From Rhynchonema sp. JSB1_4 (Eukaryota > Nematoda > Chromadorea > Monhysterida > Xyalidae): a stretch of 64,000 bases of DNA. The stretch spans positions 1 to 64,000 of the forward strand of contig JASAMV010005992.1 in the NCBI GenBank assembly GCA_030248065.1, read 5' to 3'. The notes beneath the pieces are model-generated. The model ran no database searches. It saw only the letters and a program-made list of their open reading frames with translations, and was not told the DNA's origin. A program made the translations under genes and the position numbers. Below are positions 1 through 14,200 of the stretch, one piece after another (positions within the stretch are counted from its first letter, which is position 1; every line of letters starts with the position of its first letter).

Positions 1-474
1 GAGTATAATTTTAAATTAGAGCCAAGGCGTCTATGAAACATTTGTGATCAAACGGCACATTAAGAACATGCGAAACAGATCGGTATTTTATTTTGATGGT
101 GCGGTGGTAGGGTCAAAATTTTTTACGTTTGAGCCCTTCGGGGAAAAAATTTTCTTGGCCGTGAGTGTTTTGGACCAAACCCAGTCACCGTGCCAAGTTT
201 CATTGAGATTGGTTTTGGTCGAATATATATGGCGGAGCCCCGTTAAGTTGATTGCCGTGTATACGGTCAACTATGTATATGTATGTACATATACAGTATG
301 TAAGACCCAACATTGTTATCTACAAAAATATGCAAAGTAAAGCCTACACAGGTGTTTAAAGTCGCGTAATGAGAACCACATCACCCAGTCGGTTGGATGC
401 AACTCGCGCAAATCCCCTCCTCTGAAACTGTATTTATATTTTGATACTGTCTAATCTAAGAAAATAATACCAGA
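1..474. other. left-edge intergenic stretch
   Basis: I see no supportable gene, RNA or repeat here. Open frames on both strands lack splice context or recognisable residues. Confidence 0.4.
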
Positions 475-1296
475 ATGTTGACGTCACCAGTCTTCGCATT
501 GGCACTTGGATTGGCCACGATTTCGGCCTGTTCAGCAAGTTGGTACCTGCATACATAATTCTTTTCCGCGTGTTATGAAAATACACGGAGGTTACAGATC
601 GGAAATGGCTTGTCTTTGTCCTGACTTTGATTCGTGGCAGCTTTTTGCATGAAATGGTTACATTTTGTGGAAGTTTGTGCACTGAATGTGCAACCAACGC
701 TACCGATACAGCTATAATGGACTGACCTGCATGCCTAGCCGGATGAGGTATTTAAGCAAATAATTGGATAGAAATAGTTTGATATTTTTGAAATAGTGCG
801 AAGTGAAGACAATCAATGATCAAACGAGATGCGGATGACGTGCACTCAGACATTCAGTTTTCCACCTATAGGTTGTGGGCCTCGCGTATTCGTACGCACG
901 GCATACGCCTATTATGTCTCATGAAATATTGAAAAGTCTCCATCATTTTATTATCAAAGTTATTGTTCCATCTAACCTGCTATTTGCATTACGGCAGCCG
1001 GTTGCAAAGACAAGCAAGAAGCACCTTACTATTTGGCCTACAACATCCATTGTTTCATTCTGCCAAAGCGTGGAGGGCGGTACTGGAAGGACTGCAATGA
1101 AGATTGCTGTGCCCAAGCACGTTTCAGATTATGCATGTTTGAACAGCATTTAATTTGTTGTTATTGTTTTTCTATAAAGCGAGTACTCAGTCCGGTACGC
1201 ACTTTATGCTGGCATGTGGATCGGGTGCGTCGGATGAAAGTGGGTCCCGTCAGAAATGTTGTGATTTCATTGGTTCTGTGGTTTCCACCAGCATAA
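475..1296 (+). CDS. possible small secreted cysteine-rich protein
   Basis: I do not recognise this gene. An ATG at 475 opens a typical signal peptide (hydrophobic run of Leu/Ala ending ISACSA) that stops at a possible GTTGGT donor after 538. A candidate acceptor (acggcag) at 997 is followed in compatible phase by a cysteine-rich stretch with CNEDCC and RFRLC motifs, open to a stop at 1296. The join would give a short secreted protein. An alternative second exon near 641-713, also with several cysteines, is possible. Neither the intron nor the C-terminus is secure, and the plus orientation is unlike the neighbouring pyridoxal kinase gene. It may be a decayed relative of the secreted genes at 50-60 kb. 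Confidence 0.3.
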
Positions 1297-1510
1297 AAGC
1301 TATTCCATTCTGAAGATGTGATGACTTCAAACTCGATCAAACAGGCAGAAAGAACGAAATCGCAAGATATGAGCCAACTCATTTAGCACTCCGGGAATCG
1401 CAAACGACCAAACCAGTAAACGCATTCCAAATACTGTGCATACCGGCCTCCATCCGGTGTTTGCTCTTTCGAACAAAAGCACCGGCAGCGCCATCCGCAA
1501 TGCCAACGTA

Positions 1511-1593
1511 TGCTCCCGGAAGGACTCGAACCTCCGACCTCCCAGCCACCAGGCCTGGACAGCCAGTTGCTCTACCAACTGAGCTACGGGAAC
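1511..1593 (-). tRNA. tRNA-like sequence, copy 1 (abnormal anticodon region)
   Basis: Read on the minus strand, 83 nt fold as a tRNA with a 7-bp acceptor stem (GTTCCCG with CGGGAGC), a normal D arm matching the A box (TAGCTCAGTTGG), and a normal T arm matching the B box (GGTTCGAGTCC). The 33 nt between the arms do not give a clean 5-bp stem with a 7-nt loop. They contain the self-complementary CCAGGCCTGG, which could be an intron or an insertion. No anticodon can be assigned. This could be a tRNA with a tiny intron, a pseudogene, or the head of a tRNA-derived SINE. Confidence 0.5.
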
Positions 1594-1899
1594 GCGGTCT
1601 GGCTGCGGCTCAGAATCACTCATAAACACAACGCACGCACGCTCAATACACAGTGCACCGCAGCACACACACATAATACCGGTCCGTTCGTTATACGCTT
1701 CGACGCGTATGGGTGTGTGTCTATTCGCCAGACCACATCACCTCCCGTTCACGGAAGTTCCGACCGCGGAACACAACGTCACGCACCCTCCTCCACTCGA
1801 GAAGGTTCGGTTCGTTTCATCCGACCCGGCTCTACGCCGCTATCGGACTATCACGTCGGGCTCACCACTTGTGATCTCTGAACCGCCACACCAAACGTA

Positions 1900-1982
1900 T
1901 GCTCCCGGAAGGACTCGAACCTCCGACCTCCCAGCCACCAGGCCTGGACAGCCAGTTGCTCTACCAACTGAGCTACGGGAAC
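1900..1982 (-). tRNA. tRNA-like sequence, copy 2
   Basis: This is an exact-looking second copy of the 83-nt tRNA-like sequence, 389 bp to the right and on the same strand. About 100 bp on its right flank is also shared with copy 1, apart from a small deletion. Preservation of all paired positions, including the odd central segment, suggests a recent duplication or ongoing constraint. Confidence 0.5.
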
Positions 1983-2378
1983 GCGGTCTGGCTGCGGCTC
2001 AGAATCACTCATAAACACGCACGCTCAATACACAGTGCACCGCAGCACACACACATAATACCGGTCCGTTCGTTAAACCCCCCGGCCCGTAAGGGGGTGT
2101 GCCTACCCCCCACACCACCCATAAAGCATCGCATATTTATTTCGGCTGCTGTGCTTCATTCACAAAGAAATAAATAAATAGGAACAATATGATGGTAATG
2201 TAGAGAACAGAGCGACCAGAATCGACTATCAATATCTAAGAGCAAGACATGAACAACAACAAATTTACAATACAATGAAATGAATCTAAAACGGAATACA
2301 AAATAATACCAAATCCACATCAAACACAAAATAAACTACAAACAAAACAAAGAAACATATAAAATACCACAAACTCCA

Positions 2379-5300
2379 TCACAAACTCTCGGGCGGCTTG
2401 ACATAGTTCAAAGATTGCGGTTCCCTAATGCAGTCCTGGTTCTGGACCAGTCTGAGTTCGAGTTCCGCAGGTCCCGGTAGTCTGTCCGTGCCGGCCACTT
2501 CCTCTTTCGCTGCAGCCAATGTGCGTCTTAATATGGCTTGTAGACTGTTGAGCACACTGCGCACACTCATGCAGAGGTCATTGTCTGCAACATGACGGCC
2601 CGACTATTAGTTTTATTAATGATCATAACTTCGGCAAATATGTATTATGCGTACAACCAAGCAAGATCGTTGTAAACATCAGTCAGTCAGTCCAAGCGGA
2701 CAAAAAGCACGCTCTCGATTGGGTAATAGATGGTGAACCGTAAAAGTATGCATTACAAACAACCAATCGCTCAGATGGCGATTGCGACACAGTTTCGGAC
2801 AAATGTGGTTCGCTTGTGTTCAGATCAGACGATGACCACAGAAATGCATGTTCTCGGAGAACAAGGTGCAGAAATTGTATGGTGTATGGTGGTTGTTCAA
2901 AATCCAAAAAACTTTCGGATCTCGCTCCACTCCGAAAAAAGTTGCTTTCGAGTCAACCAAAAGTGCCCAAAATTCGTTTGTGGTTGGGTGTCGGAACTTT
3001 GTATGGTTGAAACTGCTGTCGAACAAAAACTGAACGAGGTACGCAATCCCATTGTTCGGCATCAAACTTGTCGATCATTGTTCACGTGACCTTTTTCAAT
3101 TTTAAACCTGAACAACTTCCAGGCTGGCCGATCTCAGCGGAATGACTCACTGAATTTTGAGACGCCCTCAGCAAAAACAAGTCACAGATCCCGCAGACAC
3201 AAACAAGTTTGACAACGTGCCACGTCCCTAACCAGTGCGTTGCATCCACGCGAGCAACAGTGCTGCGAACAGGTCCCCGGTGCCCACAAAAGTCGCCTCG
3301 AGTCGATCAATGGTGAAGCGGAATCGATCCGGTTTCGCTGAACATAGGTTGAAAATTTTCTCTTCTTTTTCATTCGGAAATACAACAACAGACAACGGAC
3401 ATCTAATGGGTTTGTCGTCAAATCATGTTGTCAAATAAAGTCGTCGAACACATGAGCACCAAATGAGCGCGAAAATAATACATGTGTTTGACAACAACAT
3501 GTGACGACAGGATTTGACGACATTACTATAAGCCCAAAAGATCGACTCACAATTGCCAGATACAATGCGGCTGGCGTACACAAACATTTGGTCGGGGCTG
3601 GGTGCCAGATCAGTGCTGGTCACCACTATCGTTTTGTTACCGCGACTGTGCAGTACGTCCAAGGCTGACAGCACTGATGTTTCACAATCTACCGTGATGC
3701 CGGATAGTTCTCTGGAAAAGGTCATATTATTTAGTCCGCTCTGCTGATAATGAAGTTCGATGTGGTCGATCACCCACATACTTGTATAGTAACACTACGA
3801 CAACATGAGCCGGACTTCGGAGGAGGCAGATTAGTGAAACATTCATACGTGGCAACTGATTTGGCAACTGTTACGCGTTGCGGAATACAACGTGGTGTAT
3901 GAGGATTTTCTCCTTCTATTCGTTTTGAATACACACCACCTTCGAAATCGGGCTCGTGTTGGCGTAGTTTGCCCATACAGATATAGGTGAAGACTGTATT
4001 GGCACCCGTATTTGACCTACTAATTGGATTTGGTGAATGGTATCGAAAGTGAACAAAAATGAAGGCTGTGATTCACTGGTTAGAGGGCTGACTGTGTATA
4101 ACTACTTTTTTCTAAATCCCATCGTGAAACACACAGAAAGACCAAACACGCAAAACCGAACTGCAATTCAAACTGATTCGGCGTGATCACATTGGCCAGC
4201 GGCATGATGACGTCACGATAAATGGACATCAGTTCTTCGGGCACGTACTGAAAGCGGGTATTTTATAATCCTTTTCATTTTTTTGAATAAATAGTTACCA
4301 AGAGGTCAAACTATAAAAATATCCTTGATTCAAAAAAGTCACACGGCTCGCGACAAGTCAGATTCGAAAATCATGTTCGCTATTTGTCCGTCAAGATAAA
4401 TCCAAGAAAAACTCACATAATGACCCCGATCGCCTAAAACTGGATCGCAGACTGAAAAATTATAAGGTGATTTTTGACCAATGAACAAAAAAATGACGCA
4501 ACACACTCACTGTAGTACAAATTCGGATTGACAGATTTGAGATCGGCAATGATTTCGGCGATTTTGCGCAGGAACGTTGGATCGCGGCAGTAGCCTTCAC
4601 AGATCAGTAATTTTAGAATTATTCAGCCGAAAGATAAATAAAAATAGCCAACCGGTCAACAAATGTGAATATTTGCAATGCAGATCGTTCAGACGAAGTC
4701 CTTCGTAGACCTCCCATAGCTGCTCACTGTTCATAATTTGGCCTTTCCAGTATTTGTAGACTGTAAAAAACAAATTTTTTGGACTTTTTGATGGCTCAAG
4801 TATCAGAAGCTCGAATAATTACCAAAATGTAATTGAGAGACTCACATGTATGAACTGAGAATTGCACAGAATTGAGAGCGTCAATCTCAAAGCCGAGGAG
4901 CTGAATGAACAAAAGTTAGTTTGGAAGCACATCCGCGTTGTTTATGATTATTGAACTTCATGTAATCACACACGTTGCAAAATATCCATCAGCAAATCTC
5001 ACCAGTGCGCATCTGTTGACAATCAGAAACGCACTGGTGTTACCTCAAGAGACGTGAACATAGACAAACAAAGAGACGTTTGACAAACTCAACTTTGCAT
5101 TTTCTTCCCGATAATTTTTGTGTTGTCTTTGGTGAACTTATTTTTCGTATTTCATTTATTGATGGAAGTCTTTGGACGGATGGTACCAATGATCTTGGCA
5201 GTCCCTCAGAACTTATTATTAATGCCGTGAAACATTTATGAACACTTCAAATTGAACCAGCTGTTCTAGTGAAACATCAACCAGCACCAGACGACTGCCT

Positions 5301-5481
5301 GCCCCCAGTTTGACGTCCAGAAGCCAGATTACCTTGCTTTCCCCAATGCAAAATATTCCCCAACCTGGAGCGGGAAGGTGGCGGATTTATTGCCAACATA
5401 ACCCCGGACCACGTGACTTTGTATGGACAGTACACGACACGATTGGAACGCTGAGCAACTTGATGTTGTGGTTGTGGACAT
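2379..5481 (-). CDS. PDXK: pyridoxal kinase
   Basis: Pyridoxal kinase phosphorylates vitamin B6 vitamers with ATP in the cytosol to make pyridoxal phosphate. Nine exons join in phase: 5365-5481, 4846-4900, 4653-4760, 4511-4594, 4417-4451, 4162-4247, 3551-3711, 3233-3337, 2379-2584. They give 318 residues, against about 312 in human. Family landmarks occur in order: [17 protein letters not shown] near the N-terminus (about residues 17-33), GFEID, WKGQ, CDPVLGD, TPNQFE, and [15 protein letters not shown] with the catalytic Asp of the GTGD motif. The loop after CDPVLGD is shorter than in human. The ATG at 5481 gives a short Ser/Thr-rich leader. It lies 1.2 kb downstream of ARMC8 on the same strand. 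Donors are mixed GTGAGT and GTTNG types. Confidence 0.95.
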
Positions 5482-6718
5482 GTTGAAATAAATGGCACTG
5501 AAATGCAATGTAATGGCACTATATGTTTGCGACAAAGTTAAACACAAAGCGCTATATGGTGAACATAATAATGTGGCGAGAAATTTCAGATCCAACCAGT
5601 GCCTCAAACCCAAAGCAGGCAAATCAAACCACCGGCAGCGGTGCCAAACGTGTACAGCCAGTAAAGCGACAGACTGGTTAAATATAAGCAGAGCGCTCCG
5701 AATGATCCTTGAACACTTGAGCAAATAATGTGCACTCTTTTGTGTACAGATAGACCAAAGGAACGAATAAAAGAAGGGTTAGCTAGCTCAAAGCTACGAC
5801 TGCCCTTTCAGAACAGCTTTATTTGCGCCTGACGTAAATTATACAGCGTGGGATGGGAGAATCAAACTGCTTAACGCTGCTGCAAAGCGCGTAAACTCTG
5901 TATGTTTAGGTCACGCGTATAAACAAAAGTTATGTATTCAAGTTAGTAGCGGGAAAGTCACAGCAGATCAACCACTATTTGTGCGCGTGGTATAAAAATG
6001 ACGAATTTGCCAGGTTTGGAGACGGACCACAAATTCTAAACAAGAACAGTTAAAGCAGAAAGATACCGCATTTCTGATACAAGCGTGTTGTAGCATTACA
6101 AACAGGTCGAAAAAATAAAAAAAAGGAACAGACATCGCGAAGTTCATCCAGTTTTTATTAGCCCTTTGATTCACAATAATAATGCACAAACACATGTCAC
6201 AGGATTAACAAAACACAATATAGAACAAATATGCAACCAAATAGTGAGATAACATCATAACCAGCTAGGTTATAACAGAAAATGCAGAATTTGTACACAC
6301 GGTATAAGAACTTGCCTAAAACAAGATAAAACCGTAAATAACTAAACCGCAAAATGCGGACAAAATGTGAAACACTTCGTGCTGCGTTTCAGTACGAGTA
6401 AACTTCACTTGGACGAATATATAGTATAGTAAATTTCCAAATTCGCGGCCGCACAGTAAAGTACGCCCCATAGTTAATGTCAGGTTCTAACCCCGAAAAT
6501 CAACGTGTGGAACATTCGAACAACACACACAGACGTGCAGCTTGCCAGCCAGCCGGGCAGCTGCGCGCAATGTTTCAGAACCGCGCATGGTTAGCGTTCG
6601 GGTTTATAACTTGACATTAACTATGGGGCTATTTTACTGTGCGACAGCGAACTTGGAAATTTACTGTAGGTGGGCAAGTATGCACACTGCTGCCAAGTGC
6701 TTATTCTCAGTGACACCA
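5482..6718. other. intergenic region between pyridoxal kinase and ARMC8
   Basis: AT-rich sequence separating two minus-strand genes. It must hold the pyridoxal kinase promoter and the ARMC8 3' end. I see no gene or clear repeat in it. Confidence 0.4.
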
Positions 6719-9700
6719 CTAAAACTGTTGCAGCGCCAGTTTGACTCTGAAAGTGCAATAAAAAGTGTAATTTATGAAGTTTGCGATAAAAAAACTCTAT
6801 CGAAAGTTTATTTTACGATTCCGGTTTCAGATGATAATGAAAAACAATTACCTTTCATAGACGTCAGAATCAGCCGTGTTTTGCAACTGCTGCAGCGCCT
6901 TGTGCACGCCCATCTCTTGCAGTTTCTCGCGACGTTTTTGGAAATCTGGAGAAAAATAGAAATTTAAACTGTTAATCAATGAAAACGGATAATAATTTAC
7001 CATCATCTTCGTTCCAGATCAGATTTGTCACACAGGAAACGGCTGCCATTTGCAGTTGCGGGTGGCAGGCCATCTGAATAATAATGTGGTGACAGGCTGG
7101 GCTATGTTTCAGAGCAGCACTACCCGCTGACGAACTATGCTTCACGCGTTTGAAAATCGTTCCGCATAACCAGAAAAATGTAACTACACAAAAATGTTTT
7201 ATTTAAAAACACCCATAAAACCACACAAGTTCACACCGTATAAGTTGTGATCTTGCTGAGAATGTCCTCATTGTCCATGATAAACTGCTTGCTGTTGCTC
7301 GCGGCGACATTGGACAGAATTTGTAGCGCCAATTCCTGGAATGATTGCAATTACTACGGTCAACCTCATTTTTATAGTCACACTCCTTGTAATGAGCCAC
7401 CATCACAGTCTGGTTCACAATTTGCACAGCGAATGTTTCGTGAGGTGCTTTTTATTCGAAATATTGTTCGAAACATACCGGGCTCCGATCATGTTAATGG
7501 CGCTAAAATGCGGACGACTGTAAAGGTACAGGCACCAAGCTACAAACGTTAGTCCATGAATAAAACCTGCAAAAAACCACGAAGCCCAAGCCAGACCAAA
7601 AGAAAACAAGCAGCTGGACACCCAACCCACACCTTCGCTTCCAGCGGATAGTCGTTTTCGAGCACATATATAACGACGTGAATGACGTCAGTGCCAGACG
7701 ATGCCATCATACTGTCCACATGTCGATTGGTCAGAGTGGTCACACCGAGTGAATCCTGCCAATCAAATCATCCAACAATCACAAATGGTCGTATATTTTC
7801 TCGGACATTTTTATTGTCTTCAAGCAGTTTTTATTTTTGATTAATTTTTTATTAACTGGCCGAAAGAGAAATGCACGAGTATTGCTGACTGACCGGATGG
7901 CTGGCCAGGTCATCTAATGGTGAATCGTCAGCAACCTTGGAACAGAAACTGTATGTGTGCACCTTTTGAAACATCGCCCGCTAAGGTGAATAGGACATAA
8001 TGGCGTATGGTCCAACCACGTGCTCATGAGACGATTCTTTTTATAGCTTGCGTGGCCAGATTCAAAAACGCGCCGGTTACACGTGTTTTCGCAAACAAAA
8101 GAAAGAGATTGGGCCGAGAGAGATGATGACAAGTTCCAGCTGGCTGAGCTCAATTTGTTGCGTGCTTACGCGAACAGCAACGTCGTTCAACACACAAATG
8201 TTTTGCGAGTCAAAAGAGATTTTACGCCCCGAGGTGGAGAGCGTGTTTTTAAAAAAATACATGCGTTTCTCTTTCTTTCATTCCCGAAACACGTGGAACC
8301 GGAACATTATTGGATCCGTGCAAGTCAACTTCAAAATAAGTCGTCTCATGAGTTCGTTGCTGGACTATACCAAACACAGCAAGCAATATAACCCCCGAAC
8401 GTTGTATCGGGCTGTCCTTGTGAAGAAATACCAACAAAACACGCACCGTAATCGACAATTCAGCCAATATGTTCCTCAACAAGTTCAGCAATCGCGTGAC
8501 AATCGGCGAGTCAATGGTCGAGTCAGTGAGTAACCCAAGAAACTGGTCCGAGCCCAACCCGTGCATGATTGAAGTACGCAGCTTCTCGGTGGCGCGATAG
8601 GAAATGTTCTGAAGCAAAAAATAACAACATTGTTTCTGGCTTCAAACCAAAAAAATAAGAGGTTCTGATAAGTTGGTTTCGCGTGAAACTTGGTGAGCCT
8701 CAAGAGACGTGGCGCATTTTGTTCAATATTTCAACTAATTTTTGGTCGTAAGATTTTTCAAGGGATATCGATCCCCACAGTAAAGATCACAAGAAGGCCG
8801 GTGCATGCCGGCTGACGACACATCATGCAGCGGTGTCCCTGCTTCAGTGACGTCACGGCTGTTCGCTGTTCGTTGTTTCAATCCCGATAGACCTCACCAC
8901 AAAAAGTGGACAGAAACGGTCGTACAGCAAGGGCGAAACCCTCCAAAATTATCGAAACCAAAAACGCGGTGTGAAATCAAGCAAATAAAATCAAAGCGAG
9001 CGCGTCTCGCTCGACTTGGGAGTCTGGCAATTTTTGAATCCAGTCAGGCAGGACCGTCGCGTCCGCCTGCCTGGGGTGGTATAGCGTGTGCAGGCGGCCT
9101 GATTCAGAAGAACACCACCAAAGGCTGCCGAACACAAAAAAAATTGAAAAAGAATATTCAGTCCAACGCACCATTAGCGCCCAAACCGCATTGAGCCGTA
9201 TTGACGGATCGTCATGTCTGGCCAATTCGCAGCAAATATCGACAGCCCCAGCATCAATCAGTTGTTGTTGACAACAGGAGAATTGCAACAGAAGATTCGC
9301 CAATACGGCCGACGAACATCGGGCCAATTGCAGGTCGAGCGCGGATGAGGCGCTGCTTTGCGCGCACGAGCGGCACAACTGGAATAAAAGATTGGAATTA
9401 AAAACAATAATTATTGGGGGTTGATTTTGCTCAATTTCTCTCTAAAAAATTCACTTTTTTGAACATATGCGAGGGCACATGCCTTTTTGAACGCCCAATT
9501 ATTTTACACGTTTGTTTTTCAACCAGTGGGTATCGGTTTTTTTCAGGTATCGGGTATCGGCAAACCCCCCGTCAAAAAGCACACAAACCCATTTCTTTAT
9601 CACTGATCAGCCAGTGCGCAAAATACGCACGCACAAAATGGCTGATGTTTCACGTGAGAACGACCTCACCTCAGCTGGCACATCTGTCTCCATTAGGAAC

Positions 9701-11173
9701 AGGGTCAATTCTACGTCTGCACAACAAAACAACAACACAACTTCCGCCAAACACCAAAACCAACCATCATGAGTGTTTTCCAGACATTCGACTTATCCGT
9801 GAACGTGATGCGCAATTGCTCGACGCTCCGACTCAACGAATGCAGACATTTGCACACGGCCAGCACGTGCTCACGATTCGCGCCCGGCTCCATCGCTGAG
9901 CGTAGAACGTGCTCGAACAAGGGCACCTCGGCACCGACCTGTCACAATTTATTAGATTGATTTGCAATATATGATAGTCAACTGGTGCAAGGAATCATAC
10001 ACTTCACCACAGCATCGTCATTCCACCAATCATATCGTTGAGTGAAATCAACTGGGAGCCAATGCTTATTGATTTAGATTTTACTCTCGCCACTGGTGAG
10101 CGTAACGCAAAGGTACACATAACTGCCAAATAACGGATGTACAGAAACTAAAAACCATATGTTGCGTCTATACTTGCGGGCCGAAAAAAAACCGTTTATT
10201 TTTCGGAAAAAAAACCGAAAAAAACCGTTTTTTTCCGAGGCCCCGGAAAAATACGTTTTTATTTTTCCGGAAATTTTTCAAAGTGGCAACTTTTGGAAAA
10301 AAAACCGTTTTTTTCCAAAAATTTCCGAGTTATTTTCCAAGGTTGCGAAAGCATGATGTCAAACCCAATGTAAATCGGTACTAAACAGTTCAAAATGAGC
10401 ACTTTTTAATCTTCAAGTGCAGTTATAGCCTGTTTCAGGCCATTTCCCGACGAAATTTTCTCCAAAATAGGCGTTTTTGGACCATGGGTATCCTTAAGTA
10501 CTGGAAAAATATTTGGAAAAAAACGGTTTTTTCCGGAAAAAAACGGTTTTTTTTCCAAAAATATATTTTGCGGAAAAATACGCAAGTATAGTTGCGTCAA
10601 AACAGAACACTTTAGACTAGACTGAGCCGTGTCTGCCGAAAACCGTTTGTGTGGCGGTGATTGCACATACAAAATGAACAACCAGTGCACACAAAATCGC
10701 TGACGTTTCACGCGAGAATGACCTCAGCTGATAAATTGCTTTCACCGATGTGCTGGCTCACAGCGACAAACCCCCGAACAGACATGAAATAACAAAAGCA
10801 CACACACCCAACCCAACCTTGCGCCTAATATTCTCATCGTTCAACGACAATGATGCAAGGGCGGTGAGAGCGGCGATCTCCAGGCGTTCCGGATTTTCGC
10901 CATCCTGAAATTAGCTCAATTCGTCCAGAGAATACAAATATCACAAAGTGTAAGGATGCGAGAGCATGGAAGAATCGTATTCGAAACTGGAAAAAAACTA
11001 AAATTGAATTCAAGTTATTTCGAGAAATAATTTGACAGAAAACATTTTTCAGATAAGCCTAAGCCTAGCAGTCCAGCCCAATTGAGCATGTTTTGACGGC
11101 GGTGATACAGAAACAGATTAAACTCAGAATACCGATAGTTTTCGCAAGCCAGTAACAATATATATAAATATAA

Positions 11174-11244
<71 letters not shown>

Positions 11245-14200
11245 TAAATATATACCGATAGTAATCAAAACCTCCCAACTATACAACCAACCAAGCACAA
11301 CTCAACAGCACTCGTGCCAATCGGTCCAATTGACGTGCCAGTCACGGCCGCTTCAGCGAGCGCCGCCACTGTCGCTGCCACATTGCCCATACCTGAAATA
11401 CAATAATTGTGCTTGCAAACGTTTGAAATTCAAAATTCAAATTTCCCGCGCGCGCTCACCCGAGTCGATCGATGATTGGTTCGATAGTGCGCCGGCGGCA
11501 AGCGGCATCAGATTCGCGTATTGACGCTGATCGTCGGATATTAGGGTGCTCGAAATGTTCATACTGCCTGCAATGCGCTGTGTTATCGGTTACAGCATCT
11601 GCCGCCTTCACAGATGACGGATATGACCACTTGAGTTGACCACTGGGTAATGTTAGTCCACAACCGATGATGATCATGCCCTTGTATGGGCAAACTGCGC
11701 CAACACGAGCCCGATTTCGCAGCTGGCAGAACAGTGAAACATTCTGATGTGGCTGCTGATTTGGGAAATGTTGCACGTTGTAGAATACAAAGTGGAGCAT
11801 GATGATTTTCTCTTTCTATTCGTTTTTAATACACGCCACCTTCGAAATCGGTCTCGTATTGGCGTAGTTTGCCTCTACTCACCAGCAACGCTGCTGTTAG
11901 CCGTCGCAGCATGCAGACAACTGGCCAGTGTTCGCAAACATTGATTGTTCTCAGCAGCCATACGCTGCAGACGCACGTCACGCTCACAGAGATAGGCCTG
12001 CAAAGTAATAATAAGCCTAATAACCCTGCCGAAGTTATTATTAGGCCTGCAGACAGTGAAAGTTATATAGTCCAGAATTTTGTGAAATGATCGAGATTCA
12101 CCTCCTTCGCGCAAGGTAATTAGGAAGTTAGCGGCGTATCGCAGTTAGCGATGCCGACCACAAATGCATTCATAAAAAGGTACATGAACACTACACAGCC
12201 CACGCGGTCTGCAGTTACAATTCGTCATATTTGCGCAACACCAAAATGTACTCTCAAATACGATGATTGAATTATTTCCGTGATGCGCCAGAGCATTCCA
12301 ATAGATGCGCGAGCTTGCAGTAAACACAAAAATTAAGCAAAATTGTGACTATGCCTAGGTTTCGAGGAGTTTCGAGACCATGGGCGGCGACATTGTGTCC
12401 AAACATGTGGCCATTCTTTATATACAGTATATGGACTTGTGACTGCAAAACATGAGTGCCGCGCCCCATCATAGTATTGTTAACTATTTGTCGGTGTTGC
12501 GATTCGTTTGGTCGTCAGCTATTGTTGGTTGGAACCAGGCAGCCAAGGTGGTTTTCATCAGAAAGCATCAGAAAAAGTGCAATATGCAGAACCCCCAATC
12601 AATCCAACGAGCAGAGAAAAGGTCCTGTGATCCGAAGACCGGGAGTTCGAGTCCTCCTGGTCCTCCAGTATTTTTCACTGATGTTGTTGTCAATCACACA
12701 ACTACAACCCAGCTGAACAGCACATTTGTGCGGCACAGGAAATTTTGACGTGAACACAAAACTGGGGGAAACTGTAGTATCTGACTGCTTTCTGTCCGAT
12801 CTATTCGATAATCACTTTTTAAAACATGGAAATAATAATCAGTCCAAAACGCACCAACGCATGCAACGCCTCACAACGCATCGACCTGGAACCATTGGTC
12901 TGCGTGGCGCGATCGCCGTTGGCGGCGCACAAGCGCGATGTAAGGCCTTGATGCTGATTGGTCGGACTGGAATCGGCCGCGGTCGTCGGCGTGTGATCGA
13001 TCGATCGGATCGTGTGCTGATTGGCCGTCGCTGATTGGGGCTTGCACATCCGCACCAGCGTCGGCATCACCTGACACAATTTGGGATTATTTTTCCGTTT
13101 TTTATCAGAAAAATAGAGGAAAAAACCGAAAATTGCACAAACTTTATAAACGATAACGTCGTCGTCGCCAGCAATCAGACCGCAGCGATACATGTTGGTC
13201 AGGCTGCAATCAATGATTGGGATATTGGTTCGTCATTGTTTCACAGCCATTTTTGTTTTATTTTCTTCTTTTCAAAACGATACAGTGAGGCCATTACCAA
13301 CGGAAATGACTAAATATATCCACCGTCTTTGTACAAAGAACAAAACATTTTCGAACATTGTACCAACCAATTTAGCCGATATCAAACGTGAGGGTGGTTT
13401 CAGGTCGCAGTCATGTTGCTTTCGATGTATTTTCAGTTGCTTTTCACATACGCACAACTTTAAAAAAAAGGAAAAAAGCTCACCATCTAGCAGCGGAGAA
13501 CTGTATCTCGATCGATCTGTCTCTCTGCATACACGCAACCAAGACGTTCTTGCCTGCAATCAATGGCGCAACTCAATTTACAAACAACTAGCAATTATCA
13601 AGCAAAAAAAGGAAAAAAGAACGCCAAAAACCGCAGGCTAACTTCGCAGCAGATCCTGACAGTTCGACAGATTTTCATACGTGAGAACAGCCAACAGTTT
13701 CAGCGCGTGACCTCGCACCTGCAGAGACAACATACGATAAAGATCGTGTGACTTTTTGGTATTTTTTAAATAAAAAAATTAACCAAATCTCCGTACCTCG
13801 CTGAATTCGCCCAGCAGTTGCGCGAGAGCGACGTCCAACGTACCGGCTTCGGTGAGCACTTTTTGGTGTTCGGAAGTCTGCAAAAAAGAAATCTTGTTTT
13901 GTTTGTTCCAGTTCCGGTTTACTTCGCATTCCGCGCGACTATACAAACACGAATAAGCGTGACAAAACATATGAACTTGTGCGAATTAATTCTCAAGAAA
14001 ACAGATTGAAAGAGCCAATTCTTGTTTTTACATAATGTTTCAAGATCCCACCTGACAAGAACGATGCAGAATCTCAGTCACACACAATTGACTGGACAGT
14101 GACAGTGCCTGCGCGTGGATTAGTCGATCGATTAGGGTCGGAGTCTAAAAGAATTGGTTGCCAGGGAATTATTTTGTGCGCAATCACAAAAAAAGGAAAA

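Larger units (their letters stand above)
1507..2085. repeat. direct duplication of about 190 bp around the tRNA-like genes
   Basis: The stretch 1507-1698 recurs at 1896-2075 and includes the tRNA-like sequence and a right flank with CACACA-rich sequence. About 200 bp of different sequence separates the copies. A segmental duplication or two insertions of a tRNA-derived SINE would explain it. Confidence 0.7.

Noticed and set aside
8048..8533. 161-codon open frame on the plus strand
   Set aside because: It lies in a MITE and overlaps an ARMC8 exon on the other strand; the second MITE copy does not keep the frame.
11015..11298. Long poly-Leu and poly-Tyr frames on the minus strand
   Set aside because: They are translations of the (TAA)n microsatellite in an ARMC8 intron.
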